A stretch of DNA of 32,955 nt from Burkholderiaceae bacterium (GTDB lineage: Bacteria > Pseudomonadota > Gammaproteobacteria > Burkholderiales > Burkholderiaceae_C), in NCBI GenBank assembly GCA_030654805.1, contig JAURWR010000003.1:1-32955 (forward strand). The letters run 5' to 3'. Shown here piece after piece: positions 7,346 through 14,864 of this stretch. The stretch's first letter is position 1, and each line of letters begins with the position of its first letter. The notes beneath the pieces are model-generated. The model did not search any database, was not told the DNA's origin, and saw only the letters and a list, made by a program, of their open reading frames with translations. The translations under genes were made by a program, and so were the position numbers.

Positions 7346-8367
7346 AGGTCCTCGTCACCGGCGTGGCCGGCTTCATCGGCATGTTCGTCGCGCAGCGGTT
7401 GCTGACGCGCGGCGATCGCGTGGTCGGCATCGACAACCTGAACGACTACTACGACCCGGCGCTGAAGACCGACCGGCTCGCACAGTTGGCGCATCAGGCC
7501 GAGGCGCCCGGCTTCGTGTTCGAACGCCTGGACCTGGCCGATCGCGACGGCATGGCCGCGCTGTTCCAGCGCGAGCGCTTCGATCGCGTCGTGCATCTTG
7601 GCGCGCAGGCCGGCGTGCGCTATTCGCTGACGAATCCGATGGCCTACGTCGACAGCAACCTGGTCGGCTTTGCCAACGTGCTGGAGGGCTGCCGCCACGG
7701 CGGCGTTGAGCACCTGGTCTACGCCAGCTCGTCCAGCGTCTACGGCGGCAACGCGAAGCTGCCGTACGGCGAGACCGACGGCGTCGACCACCCGGTCAGC
7801 CTGTATGCGGCAACCAAGCGCGCCAACGAGGCGATGGCGCACAGCTACAGCCACCTGTACCGCCTGCCAACGACCGGCCTGCGCTTCTTCACCGTCTATG
7901 GGCCGTGGGGCCGGCCGGACATGGCGCCGTTCCTGTTCGCCGACGCGATGCTGTCGGGCCGCCCGATCCAGGTCTACAACGAAGGCCGGATGACGCGCGA
8001 CTTCACCTACATCGACGACATCGTCGAGGGCGTGCTGCGCGTGCTCGACAAGCCGGCGACGCCCGACCCGCTGTACGACGCCGCGCGGCCCGATCCGTCG
8101 ACCAGCAACGCGCCGTGGCGCCTCTTCAACATCGGCAACAGCACACCGGTGCCGCTGCTCGAGTTCATCGACACGATGGAGCGGGCGCTGGGCGTGACCG
8201 CAGTGCGCGAAATGCTGCCGCTGCAACCCGGCGACGTGCTGGCCACCCACGCAGATACGGCGGCGCTCGACGCCTGGGTCGGCTTCAGCCCGGCCACCTC
8301 GCTGGCCGACGGTGTGCAGCGTTTCGCTGACTGGTTCCGTCCGCGCTACCACCCCGAGCGCCGCTAG
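7342..8367 (+). CDS. NAD-dependent epimerase, probable UDP-glucuronate 4-epimerase
   Basis: This is a 341-residue extended short-chain dehydrogenase. It has the N-terminal GVAGFIG nucleotide-binding loop (7-13), the active-site pair Tyr155-Lys159 in SLYAATK, and the upstream catalytic Ser in YASSSSVYGG. The segment GDRVVGIDNLNDYYDPALK is the hallmark of UDP-glucuronate 4-epimerases (CapI/LpsL type), which interconvert UDP-GlcA and UDP-GalA. It probably supplies UDP-galacturonate to the neighbouring glycosyltransferases. It is divergent from the flavoprotein gene and convergent with the GT39 gene. The two convergent stop codons share the palindrome CTAG, giving a four-base overlap at 8364-8367. 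Confidence 0.88.
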   Translation: MKVLVTGVAGFIGMFVAQRLLTRGDRVVGIDNLNDYYDPALKTDRLAQLAHQAEAPGFVFERLDLADRDGMAALFQRERFDRVVHLGAQAGVRYSLTNPMAYVDSNLVGFANVLEGCRHGGVEHLVYASSSSVYGGNAKLPYGETDGVDHPVSLYAATKRANEAMAHSYSHLYRLPTTGLRFFTVYGPWGRPDMAPFLFADAMLSGRPIQVYNEGRMTRDFTYIDDIVEGVLRVLDKPATPDPLYDAARPDPSTSNAPWRLFNIGNSTPVPLLEFIDTMERALGVTAVREMLPLQPGDVLATHADTAALDAWVGFSPATSLADGVQRFADWFRPRYHPERR

Positions 8368-9884
8368 CGAGGCGTCGTGCCCTCGGCTTTCGGGCCCACC
8401 AGCGCGTAGGCGAAGCGGATGCCGGGCACGCCGGGCTTGGCGTAGGCGTACGGCACCTCGATCGTCACCGGAACGGCGGTGGCCCATTCCGGGCGCTGCG
8501 CGCGCAGCGCGTCGAAACGCGCTTCGTAGGTCAGCAGCAGCGTCGGACCGGCGGGCAGCGGCGAACCATCCGGCGTCGCATGGACGATGCGCGCGGCCGG
8601 AAACCCCAGCCGCAGCGATCCGGCCAGGTGCTTGGGTTCGACCACCACGACCGCCGGTGCGATGCCGGCCTCGCGGACGGCTTGCGCCAGACCCTGAACC
8701 GGCAGGTTCTGGTCGCCGATGTGGCCGCGCCGGCCGTCGTACCACGGGCGCAGCGACAGCAGCGTCAGCGACAGCAGCGCCATCACCCCGGCCGCCCATC
8801 CCAGCCAGTGCAGGCGCGGGTGGCGCTGCAGCCCGGGCCAGCCGACGAAGAACATCAGCGGCGCGAAGAACAGCAGCGGCTGCAGCCAGCGGTCGTTGAA
8901 GTGCGAGGCGCCGCCGATCACCACGGTGGCCACCAGCAGCGCCAGCAGCAGCATCAGGTAGCGCGCGAACAGGCTGTGCATCACCGGATCGCGGCCATCG
9001 CGGTGCGCCGACAGGCCGCGCCCGAACAGCAGCGCCAGCACGACCCACAGCGGCGCCAGGAACGACGGCCAGATGCCGGCCAGGCTGAGCAGCCCGCGCG
9101 CGATCTGGCCGGCGCCGCGCGCGTGGTCGGACGACAACTTGCCGGCGGTGCTGTTGACGGCTTCGCCCAGGTGATCGACGACCCACAGCGCGTGTGGCGC
9201 GACCAGCAGCAGCACGACCACCACGCTGAGCACGATCCGCCGGTCGATCAACACCCGGCGCGTGCCCGGCGTCCACAGCAGCGCGCCCCCGAAGGCCACG
9301 ATGAACAGCGCGAAGCTGTACTTCGCCAGCAGACCGCAGGCCACCGCCACCCCAAGCAGCAGGTACAGCCCGGTGCGCGGTCGGCGCAGCAACTCGACCA
9401 GCAGCGCCAGCGTGGCCGCGGCCGAGGTGGTGACCAGCACCGAATGCGTCAGGTCGCGCTGCGACTCCCAGACGATCTGCATCAGCAGCAGCAGCGAGGC
9501 CGACGACAGCGCCGCCAGCCGCGGTTCGACCAGCCGGCGCGCGGCCAGCCAGGTGCAGCTGTAGGTGCCCAGCAGCAGCAGGTTCTTCATCAGTGCCAGC
9601 GCGAAGATCGACGCCCCGAAGACCTGGAAGAACCCCCACTGCAGCCAGCTGTAGAGCGGAGGCTGCGGCCCGTAGCCCCAACGCAGGTCCTGCGTCCACA
9701 ACAGCTGCTCGGCCTCGTCGAGCTCGACGCCTTCGGCGGTCAGCACGCGCATCGCCAGCTGCAGCGCGAAGTACAGCAGCAGGCCGCCGAACAGCCAGGC
9801 CGCCGGCGGAACGGCGCCACGCCGGTCCGCCGAGGGGCCCGCATTCGGGGCTGCTGGGTCGGTGGTGAGCGCAAGCGGCTTCAT
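8364..9884 (-). CDS. GT39-family membrane glycosyltransferase (ArnT/RgtA-like)
   Basis: This is a polytopic inner-membrane protein of 506 residues with about ten hydrophobic segments and a soluble C-terminal part. After the first transmembrane helix comes VELDEAEQLLW. Its acidic pair (Asp55-Glu56) at the start of the first periplasmic loop is the expected catalytic site of GT39 enzymes. WGYGPQPPLYSWLQW is also typical of the bacterial branch. Such enzymes move a sugar from a polyprenyl-phosphate carrier to an acceptor in the periplasm, often lipid A or LPS core. ATG 9884 is chosen because the hydrophobic core starts soon after it; an in-frame extension to 9992 would overlap the divergent GT2 start. 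Confidence 0.82.
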   Translation of the reverse strand: MKPLALTTDPAAPNAGPSADRRGAVPPAAWLFGGLLLYFALQLAMRVLTAEGVELDEAEQLLWTQDLRWGYGPQPPLYSWLQWGFFQVFGASIFALALMKNLLLLGTYSCTWLAARRLVEPRLAALSSASLLLLMQIVWESQRDLTHSVLVTTSAAATLALLVELLRRPRTGLYLLLGVAVACGLLAKYSFALFIVAFGGALLWTPGTRRVLIDRRIVLSVVVVLLLVAPHALWVVDHLGEAVNSTAGKLSSDHARGAGQIARGLLSLAGIWPSFLAPLWVVLALLFGRGLSAHRDGRDPVMHSLFARYLMLLLALLVATVVIGGASHFNDRWLQPLLFFAPLMFFVGWPGLQRHPRLHWLGWAAGVMALLSLTLLSLRPWYDGRRGHIGDQNLPVQGLAQAVREAGIAPAVVVVEPKHLAGSLRLGFPAARIVHATPDGSPLPAGPTLLLTYEARFDALRAQRPEWATAVPVTIEVPYAYAKPGVPGIRFAYALVGPKAEGTTPR

Positions 9885-9984
9885 GTGGCGGCGAAGGATA
9901 CACAGGCCGTGTCGGACGGGCTCCCTAGAATCCGGGTCGGCGAGCGTCGCAGCGCCGATGGCCGTTTGCTTCCCGTCCCCACCC

Positions 9985-11007
9985 ATGTCCACACACCTCG
10001 CCGAACCGGTTGCCCTGCACGTTGTCGTGCCGGAGGACGCCGTCGACGTGTCGATCGTGATCCCGCTCTACAACGAGGTCGAGAACCTGCCCGACCTGGT
10101 CGCCCGCGTGCACGCGGCGCTGGCGCCGACCGGCCGCCGCTTCGAGCTGATCTGCATCGACGACGGCTCGCGCGACGGCTCCGATCGGCTGCTCGCGCAG
10201 CTGGCTGCCGAGCGGCCGTGGCTGAAGCCGGTGTACCTGGCTCGCAATTACGGGCAGTCGAGCGCGCTTCAGGCCGGCTTCGACAGCGCGCGCGGGCGCT
10301 ACATCGTCACGCTCGATGGCGACCTGCAGAACGACCCGCTCGACATCCCGGCCCTGCTCGACCGGCTCGACGCCGACCCCGATGTCGACATGATTTCTGG
10401 CTGGCGCCAGCACCGGCAGGACGCGGCGGTGTCGCGCAGGCTGCCGTCGCTGCTGGCTAACCGGCTGATCTCGGCATCGACCGGCGTCCACCTGCACGAC
10501 TACGGCTGTGCGTTGAAGGCGTACCGGCGCGAGATCATCGAACGCATCCGCCTGTACGGCGAACTGCACCGCTTCATCCCGTCGCTGGCGCGCGAGGCCG
10601 GCGCGCGCATCGCCGAGGTGCCGGTGCGTCACCACGCGCGAACCAAGGGCGTGTCGAAATACGGCATCGACCGCACGTTTCGCGTGATCCTCGATCTGGT
10701 GCTGATCGTCTTCTTCATGCGCTACCACCAGCGACCGCTGCACGCGTTCGGCGGGCTCGGGCTGTGGTTGGCGACCCCCGGTGCGGCCATCCTCGGCTAC
10801 CTCGCGGTGATCAAGGCGATGGGCGAATCGATCGGCGGGCGGCCGCTGCTGCTGGCCGGCGTGGTGCTGTTCCTGGTCGGCCTGCAACTGATCGTCGCCG
10901 GATTGATCGGCGAGATGCTGGTGCGCATCTACCACGAGGGCCGCGGCCGGCCCCAGTTCCACACCCGCAGTGCGCCGCGCACATCGAACGCGCCGTCGAC
11001 GCCATGA
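9985..11007 (+). CDS. GT2 polyprenyl-phosphate glycosyltransferase (ArnC/DPM1-like)
   Basis: The 340-residue protein has a GT-A catalytic domain followed by two C-terminal transmembrane helices (about 245-275 and 283-310). Motifs in order are VSIVIPLYNEVENLP, the nucleotide-binding IDDGSRDGS (about 58-66) and the metal-binding DGDLQNDP (about 111-118). This layout fits enzymes that load a sugar from a nucleotide donor onto undecaprenyl phosphate on the cytosolic face (ArnC, GtrB, RgtE). With the epimerase and GT39 enzyme it forms a logical make-carrier, transfer-in-periplasm pair. ATG 9985 fits the domain start; ATG 9958 in the same frame is an alternative. A TAGAAT at 9926-9931 is a candidate -10 element. 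Confidence 0.88.
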   Translation: MSTHLAEPVALHVVVPEDAVDVSIVIPLYNEVENLPDLVARVHAALAPTGRRFELICIDDGSRDGSDRLLAQLAAERPWLKPVYLARNYGQSSALQAGFDSARGRYIVTLDGDLQNDPLDIPALLDRLDADPDVDMISGWRQHRQDAAVSRRLPSLLANRLISASTGVHLHDYGCALKAYRREIIERIRLYGELHRFIPSLAREAGARIAEVPVRHHARTKGVSKYGIDRTFRVILDLVLIVFFMRYHQRPLHAFGGLGLWLATPGAAILGYLAVIKAMGESIGGRPLLLAGVVLFLVGLQLIVAGLIGEMLVRIYHEGRGRPQFHTRSAPRTSNAPSTP

Positions 11008-11050
11008 GCGTCGACGGGCGGCATCCGCGGTCCTGCGCTGAGGCGTCGCG

Positions 11051-12037
11051 GTGACGTCGGTCACGCGCCAGCGAGCGATGCAGGTGCTGCGCCTGGTCGG
11101 TGCGCCGCTGCTGCTCGGTGGCGTGGTGTGGCTGGCCGGACCGCGGGCCATCTGGCAGGCGGTGCAGGGAGCCGATGCAGGGTGGCTGCTCGCGGGCCTG
11201 ATCTTCGCGACGCTGGGCAATGCGTCGGCGGCCTTGCGCTGGGCCGAGTTGTCACGCTGGCTCGGCCACCGGGTGCGCGCCCGCTGGGCGCTGGCGGTGT
11301 ACTTCAAGGCGGTCGCGCTCAATGCCCTGCTGCCCGGTGCGGTGGTCGGCGGCGACATGTTCCGCGCCTGGCAGCTGCACCGCGACGGCTGTGCCCGCAG
11401 CGCGGCCGGCCTGTCGGTGGTGCTAGATCGACTGAGCGGTCTGTGGATCCTGTTCGCCCTCAGCGCGATGGCGCTGTTCGCTGGCGCGGGTACCCTGGAA
11501 ATGAACACCCTGCGCCACCTATTGCATGTTCCCGACGTCTGGCCGACACCCCTGATGGCGTTGCTGGCGCTGATCGTCTTGCTGCTGCTGCCGCTGGCTG
11601 TGCTGATCTCGGTGGCGGCGGTGGCCGGCCACCGCGCGCAGCCCGGCAGCCGGCGTGCCGTTGCCGTCGGACTGTTGCAGCGGCCGCAAGCACTGAGCCA
11701 GTACGTGCGGCAGGCTGCCGCATCGCTGGTGGTGGGTTTCTTTTCCGTGGGTGCGCTGTACTGCGCGGCACGCGCTTTCGGTGTTCACATGCCGGGCTGG
11801 TTGATCGTGGTGACCGCAGCGCCGATCTTCCTGCTGTCTGCCCTGCCGGTCAGCTTCGGTGGCTGGGGGACTCGGGAGGTGGCCACGGCGACGGGCTGGG
11901 CTGTCTTCGGGGTGCCCCCGGCGCTGTCGGTCGGTGCGGCGGCGGCGGTGGGCATCTACGCTTTGCTGCAGGCAGCGCTCGGCCTGCTGCCGATGCCGTT
12001 GGTGCGGCGCCCCGGCGACATCGCCCATGGCGGCTGA
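11051..12037 (+). CDS. Flippase-like integral membrane protein (LPG-synthase TM-region / UPF0104 family)
   Basis: This is a 328-residue membrane protein with about eight hydrophobic segments. Family landmarks are LLPGAVVGGDMFRAW (about 93-107), VVLDRLSGLW (about 123-132) and the late PVSFGGWGTRE motif. Members include the transmembrane half of MprF, which flips lysyl-phosphatidylglycerol, and stand-alone YbhN-like proteins near glycosyltransferases. A role in moving a lipid-linked sugar across the membrane fits the neighbours but is inferred. The GTG start at 11051 lies 43 bases after the GT2 stop, so the two are probably co-transcribed. Confidence 0.8.
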   Translation: MTSVTRQRAMQVLRLVGAPLLLGGVVWLAGPRAIWQAVQGADAGWLLAGLIFATLGNASAALRWAELSRWLGHRVRARWALAVYFKAVALNALLPGAVVGGDMFRAWQLHRDGCARSAAGLSVVLDRLSGLWILFALSAMALFAGAGTLEMNTLRHLLHVPDVWPTPLMALLALIVLLLLPLAVLISVAAVAGHRAQPGSRRAVAVGLLQRPQALSQYVRQAAASLVVGFFSVGALYCAARAFGVHMPGWLIVVTAAPIFLLSALPVSFGGWGTREVATATGWAVFGVPPALSVGAAAAVGIYALLQAALGLLPMPLVRRPGDIAHGG

Positions 12038-12069
12038 GCGTCGCGGCCTGATCAATCGAGGACGACTCT

Positions 12070-13200
12070 TTGGAAACAGAACGGACGAATTCGAACCCGG
12101 CAGCGGCTGACCGGCCGCATGTCGTTCATCTCGAGACTGGGCGCCACGTCTACGGTGGCGCCCAGCAGGTGCTGTACCTGACCGAGCGCCTGCCCGCGCT
12201 GGGTGTGCGCAGCACGCTGGTGTGTGCCGCCGGCGGCGAGATGGCGACGAAGGCGCGCGCCGCCGGGACCGACGTCGTCGAGTTGCCGACGATCGGCGAC
12301 GCCGACCCGTCGATCACCTGGCGTTTCGCCGCTTTGCTGAGGCGCCTGCGCCCCGACCTGGTCCACATTCACAGCCGGCGAGGCGCCGATGTCTGGGGCG
12401 GTCTGGGTGCCCGGCTGGCGGGCATGCCGGCGATCATGTCCCGCCGCAACGACAACCGCGAAGCGTGGCTTGCGCTGAAATTCAAGTACCCGCTGTACCG
12501 ACACATCGTCGCGGTGGCTCAGGGCATCAAGGACGTGCTGGTCGAGCAGGGCCTTGCCGGCAACGACATCACGGTCGTGCACAGCGCGATCGAGCCCAGC
12601 CGGTTCCAGCACCCGCGACCGCGCGCTGAATTGGCGTCGACCTTCGGCCTCGACGCGGCGCAGCCCATCCTGGGCATCGCCGCGCAGCTGATCGACCGAA
12701 AAGGGCACGTGCTGTTGTTCGATGCGCTGCACAAGTTGTCGAGCCGACACCCCACGGCCCAGTTGATCGTGTTCGGTCGCGGCCCGCTGTCCGACAGCCT
12801 GCCGGCGGAAGCGGCTGCGCGCGGGTTGCAGTCGCGCGTGTGTTTCGCCGGCTTCCGGCAGGACCTCGGGCAGTGGATCGGTGCGCTCGACCTGCTGGTG
12901 CATCCGGCCTACACCGAAGGCCTGGCCAATGTGTGCCTGCAGGCCGGTGCTGCGGGCGTGGCGACGATCGGCACGCGCGTCGGCGGCATCCCGGAGGCGA
13001 TCGCCGACGGCCGCACCGGTCTGCTGGTGCCGGTCGGCGATGCCGATGCGCTGGCGGCGGCGATCGATCGCCTGCTGACGGACGTCGACTTGCGGCATCG
13101 CCTCGGCGCCGCAGGCCCCGCGCATGTCGAGTCGGATTTCACCCCGCCGATCATGGCTGCTGGCAACCGCGCGGTGTACCGGCGCGTTATCGGTCGGTGA
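12070..13200 (+). CDS. GT4-family glycosyltransferase, GT-B fold
   Basis: This is a 376-residue cytosolic or peripheral glycosyltransferase using a nucleotide-sugar donor, probably acting on LPS core or a related glycan. The N-terminal acceptor loop is VYGGAQQVL (about 28-35). The donor site is marked by Arg210-Lys211 in IDRKGH and by HPAYTEGLANVCLQAGAAG with TRVGGIPEAI. In most GT4 enzymes two glutamates are spaced E-x7-E in this loop; here the first is Glu283 but the second position is Gln291 (codon CAG). The TTG start at 12070 is supported by GAGGA seven bases upstream and is 32 bases after the previous stop. Confidence 0.85.
   Translation: METERTNSNPAAADRPHVVHLETGRHVYGGAQQVLYLTERLPALGVRSTLVCAAGGEMATKARAAGTDVVELPTIGDADPSITWRFAALLRRLRPDLVHIHSRRGADVWGGLGARLAGMPAIMSRRNDNREAWLALKFKYPLYRHIVAVAQGIKDVLVEQGLAGNDITVVHSAIEPSRFQHPRPRAELASTFGLDAAQPILGIAAQLIDRKGHVLLFDALHKLSSRHPTAQLIVFGRGPLSDSLPAEAAARGLQSRVCFAGFRQDLGQWIGALDLLVHPAYTEGLANVCLQAGAAGVATIGTRVGGIPEAIADGRTGLLVPVGDADALAAAIDRLLTDVDLRHRLGAAGPAHVESDFTPPIMAAGNRAVYRRVIGR
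12137..12165 (+). repeat. Perfect 11-bp inverted repeat inside the GT4 coding start
   Basis: CTGGGCGCCAC (12137-12147) and GTGGCGCCCAG (12155-12165) are exact inverted copies around a seven-base loop. They cover codons 23-32 of the glycosyltransferase, encoding its glycine-rich loop. A GC-rich stem this long so near the start could slow translation or cause pausing. It may also be partly forced by codon bias. Confidence 0.6.
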
Positions 13201-13264
13201 ATCCGCACTGTCCAATCGCCCTGCGCATCGCGCTACAGGGCCAGCTCCAACCGGGACCCACGCC

Positions 13265-14140
13265 ATGACCGACATCATCCGTCTGCCCATCGCGAGCTGG
13301 GATCAGCCCTGTTCGCCGCAAGAACAGTTCGCCGCGACGCAGGCCCTCGAAGACGGGCAGGTGCTGCTGCTGCCGCAACTCGACTTTCCGCTGCTCGATG
13401 CCGAGCGCCCCTTCCTGTCGCCGGATATTGCAGGCGCGGCCAAGAACGTCAGCCTGAACCCGGCGGATGGCAGCGTCAGGGGCAGCAGCGCGGCAGGAAC
13501 CGAGCTCGGCGTGCTGCACGGCATGATGACTCGCTTCGCGGCGTCGAGCCAGACGCTGTTGCGTCAGCTGCTGTCGCCCTATGCGCCGACGTTGCGGGCC
13601 GGGCGCACCAGCTTCCGACCGGTGGAGATCGCCGGGCGCGAGACCTCGTGGCGCAAGGACGACACGCGGCTGCATGTCGACAGCTTTCCGTCGTCGCCGA
13701 CCGGCGGCGAGCGCATCCTGCGGCTGTTCACCAACGTGCACCCGCAAGGCCGCACCCGAAGCTGGCGACTGGGCGAATCGTTCGAGGGAGTGGCCCGCCG
13801 CTACCTGCCGTCGCTGCACCGTCCATTGCCGGGCAGCTGCGAGTTGCTGCATCTGCTGGGCATCACCAAGGGCCGCCGAACCGCCTACGACCACTTCATG
13901 CTGCAGCTGCACGACCGGATGAAGGCAGACACCAAGTACCAGGCCCAGGTCGAGCAGAGCACCCATGAGTTCGCTCCGGGCCAGACCTGGCTGGTCTACA
14001 CCGACCAGGCCTCGCACGCTGCGATGGCTGGTCAGTACGCCTTCGAGCAGACCTTCTACCTGCCGGTCGCCGGCATGGTCGAGTCAGCCAAGTCGCCCCT
14101 GCGCGTGCTGGAGCGGTTGATGCGCCGGGAACTGGTCTGA
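13265..14140 (+). CDS. kdoO: Kdo 3-hydroxylase (Fe(II)/2-oxoglutarate-dependent)
   Basis: The 291-residue protein matches the Kdo-hydroxylase family (PF11004 type) characterised in Burkholderia and Yersinia. That enzyme converts the outer Kdo of the LPS inner core to Ko (D-glycero-D-talo-oct-2-ulosonic acid). The iron-binding His-x-Asp is His137/Asp139 in SRLHVD-like RLHVDSFPS, preceded by the family stretch ETSWRKDD. The distal His is probably His251 in YTDQASHAAM, and the 2-oxoglutarate salt-bridge residue would follow it. ATG 13265 is used; the frame is open upstream only as an overlap of the GT4 gene. It ends the plus-strand glycan cluster, facing the azoreductase gene. Confidence 0.88.
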   Translation: MTDIIRLPIASWDQPCSPQEQFAATQALEDGQVLLLPQLDFPLLDAERPFLSPDIAGAAKNVSLNPADGSVRGSSAAGTELGVLHGMMTRFAASSQTLLRQLLSPYAPTLRAGRTSFRPVEIAGRETSWRKDDTRLHVDSFPSSPTGGERILRLFTNVHPQGRTRSWRLGESFEGVARRYLPSLHRPLPGSCELLHLLGITKGRRTAYDHFMLQLHDRMKADTKYQAQVEQSTHEFAPGQTWLVYTDQASHAAMAGQYAFEQTFYLPVAGMVESAKSPLRVLERLMRRELV

Positions 14141-14165
14141 CGCTTCTCCGGCGGCAAGCAGCGCT

Positions 14166-14804
14166 TCAAGTCCCTTGCGGAAGGGATTCGGCCAGCGCCC
14201 GGGCTTGTGCCTTGGCCTGTGCGCGGGACGCCGTGTCGGCTTCTGGTCCGAACAGCGTCTTTTCCACCGTGATTTGGTGGACATCGGTGATGCCGACCAT
14301 GCGTGCCCACATGGACATGTAGGACGTCTGGTGGTCGTAAATCGCCGCCGGGAAGTCATCCCCGAGCGCCACGCCGCGTGCGGCCACCACCACCATGGTG
14401 CGGCCGCCCAGCAAGCCAAGCAGGCCGCGTTCGTCGAAGGTGAACAGCGTGTCCTTCTGCGTTGCGGCGTCGATCAGGTGCTTCAACCGGTACGGAATAC
14501 CGAAGTTCCACATCGGCACGCTGAAGACGATCACGTCGGCACGGTGAAAGCGTTGGCCCAGCGCCTCGATGTCGGCCCACACCCGCGCTTCATCGGCGCT
14601 GCGCGCGCGGCCTTCGAGCCCGGCGTACTTCGCGTCGAGTGCGGCCCCGTCGAATTCCGGAAGCGCGGCAGACCACACATCAAGCGTGTCCACGGTTCCC
14701 TGCGGATGGCGCTCGCTCCAGGTGTCGATGAACGATCGCGCCACCTCAATGGAGGCGGAGCGCTGCTTGCGCGGAGAACATTCAATGTGCAGGAGGTGGG
14801 GCAT
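14166..14804 (-). CDS. azoR: FMN-dependent NADH-azoreductase / NAD(P)H quinone reductase
   Basis: This is a 212-residue flavodoxin-like reductase that transfers electrons from NAD(P)H to quinones and azo compounds, a cytosolic detoxifying role. The N-terminal SPRKQRSASIEVA is the FMN phosphate loop. PMWNFGIPYRLKHLID is the classic AzoR isoalloxazine-binding segment, followed by FTFDERGLLGLLGGR. Length matches the family (about 200-210). It lies 60 bases downstream of malate synthase in the same direction with no clear terminator between, so read-through is possible; a functional tie is not evident. It converges on the Kdo hydroxylase with a 25-base gap. Confidence 0.88.
   Translation of the reverse strand: MPHLLHIECSPRKQRSASIEVARSFIDTWSERHPQGTVDTLDVWSAALPEFDGAALDAKYAGLEGRARSADEARVWADIEALGQRFHRADVIVFSVPMWNFGIPYRLKHLIDAATQKDTLFTFDERGLLGLLGGRTMVVVAARGVALGDDFPAAIYDHQTSYMSMWARMVGITDVHQITVEKTLFGPEADTASRAQAKAQARALAESLPQGT
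14171..14186. terminator. Weak hairpin at the azoR/kdoO convergent ends
   Basis: TCCCTT (14171-14176) and AAGGGA (14181-14186) form a perfect six-base stem around GCGG. It lies within the last codons of azoR and 30 bases past the kdoO stop. It might act as a terminator for kdoO transcription, but the stem is short and no T-run follows. Confidence 0.3.
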
Positions 14805-14864
14805 GGCGGCATCCAGGAAAAGTTGAAAAAGTGATGGCGAGGCCCGTGTCAGGGGCGCTCTGCT

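Noticed and set aside
6322-9903. A very long minus-strand open frame of about 1190 codons
   Set aside because: It covers the flavoprotein in the wrong frame, then the reverse of the epimerase, then GT39 in the wrong frame. Its composition is Arg/Ala/Gly-heavy and without domains; it is a by-product of high GC.
8580-10460. A 626-codon plus-strand open frame with Gln/Arg-rich sequence
   Set aside because: It lies opposite GT39 and then out of frame in GT2; low complexity arises from reversed Leu codons.
12083-12105. A tRNA-like T-loop string (ATTCGAACCCGGC)
   Set aside because: There is no acceptor stem, anticodon stem or CCA end around it; it is the start of the GT4 coding region.
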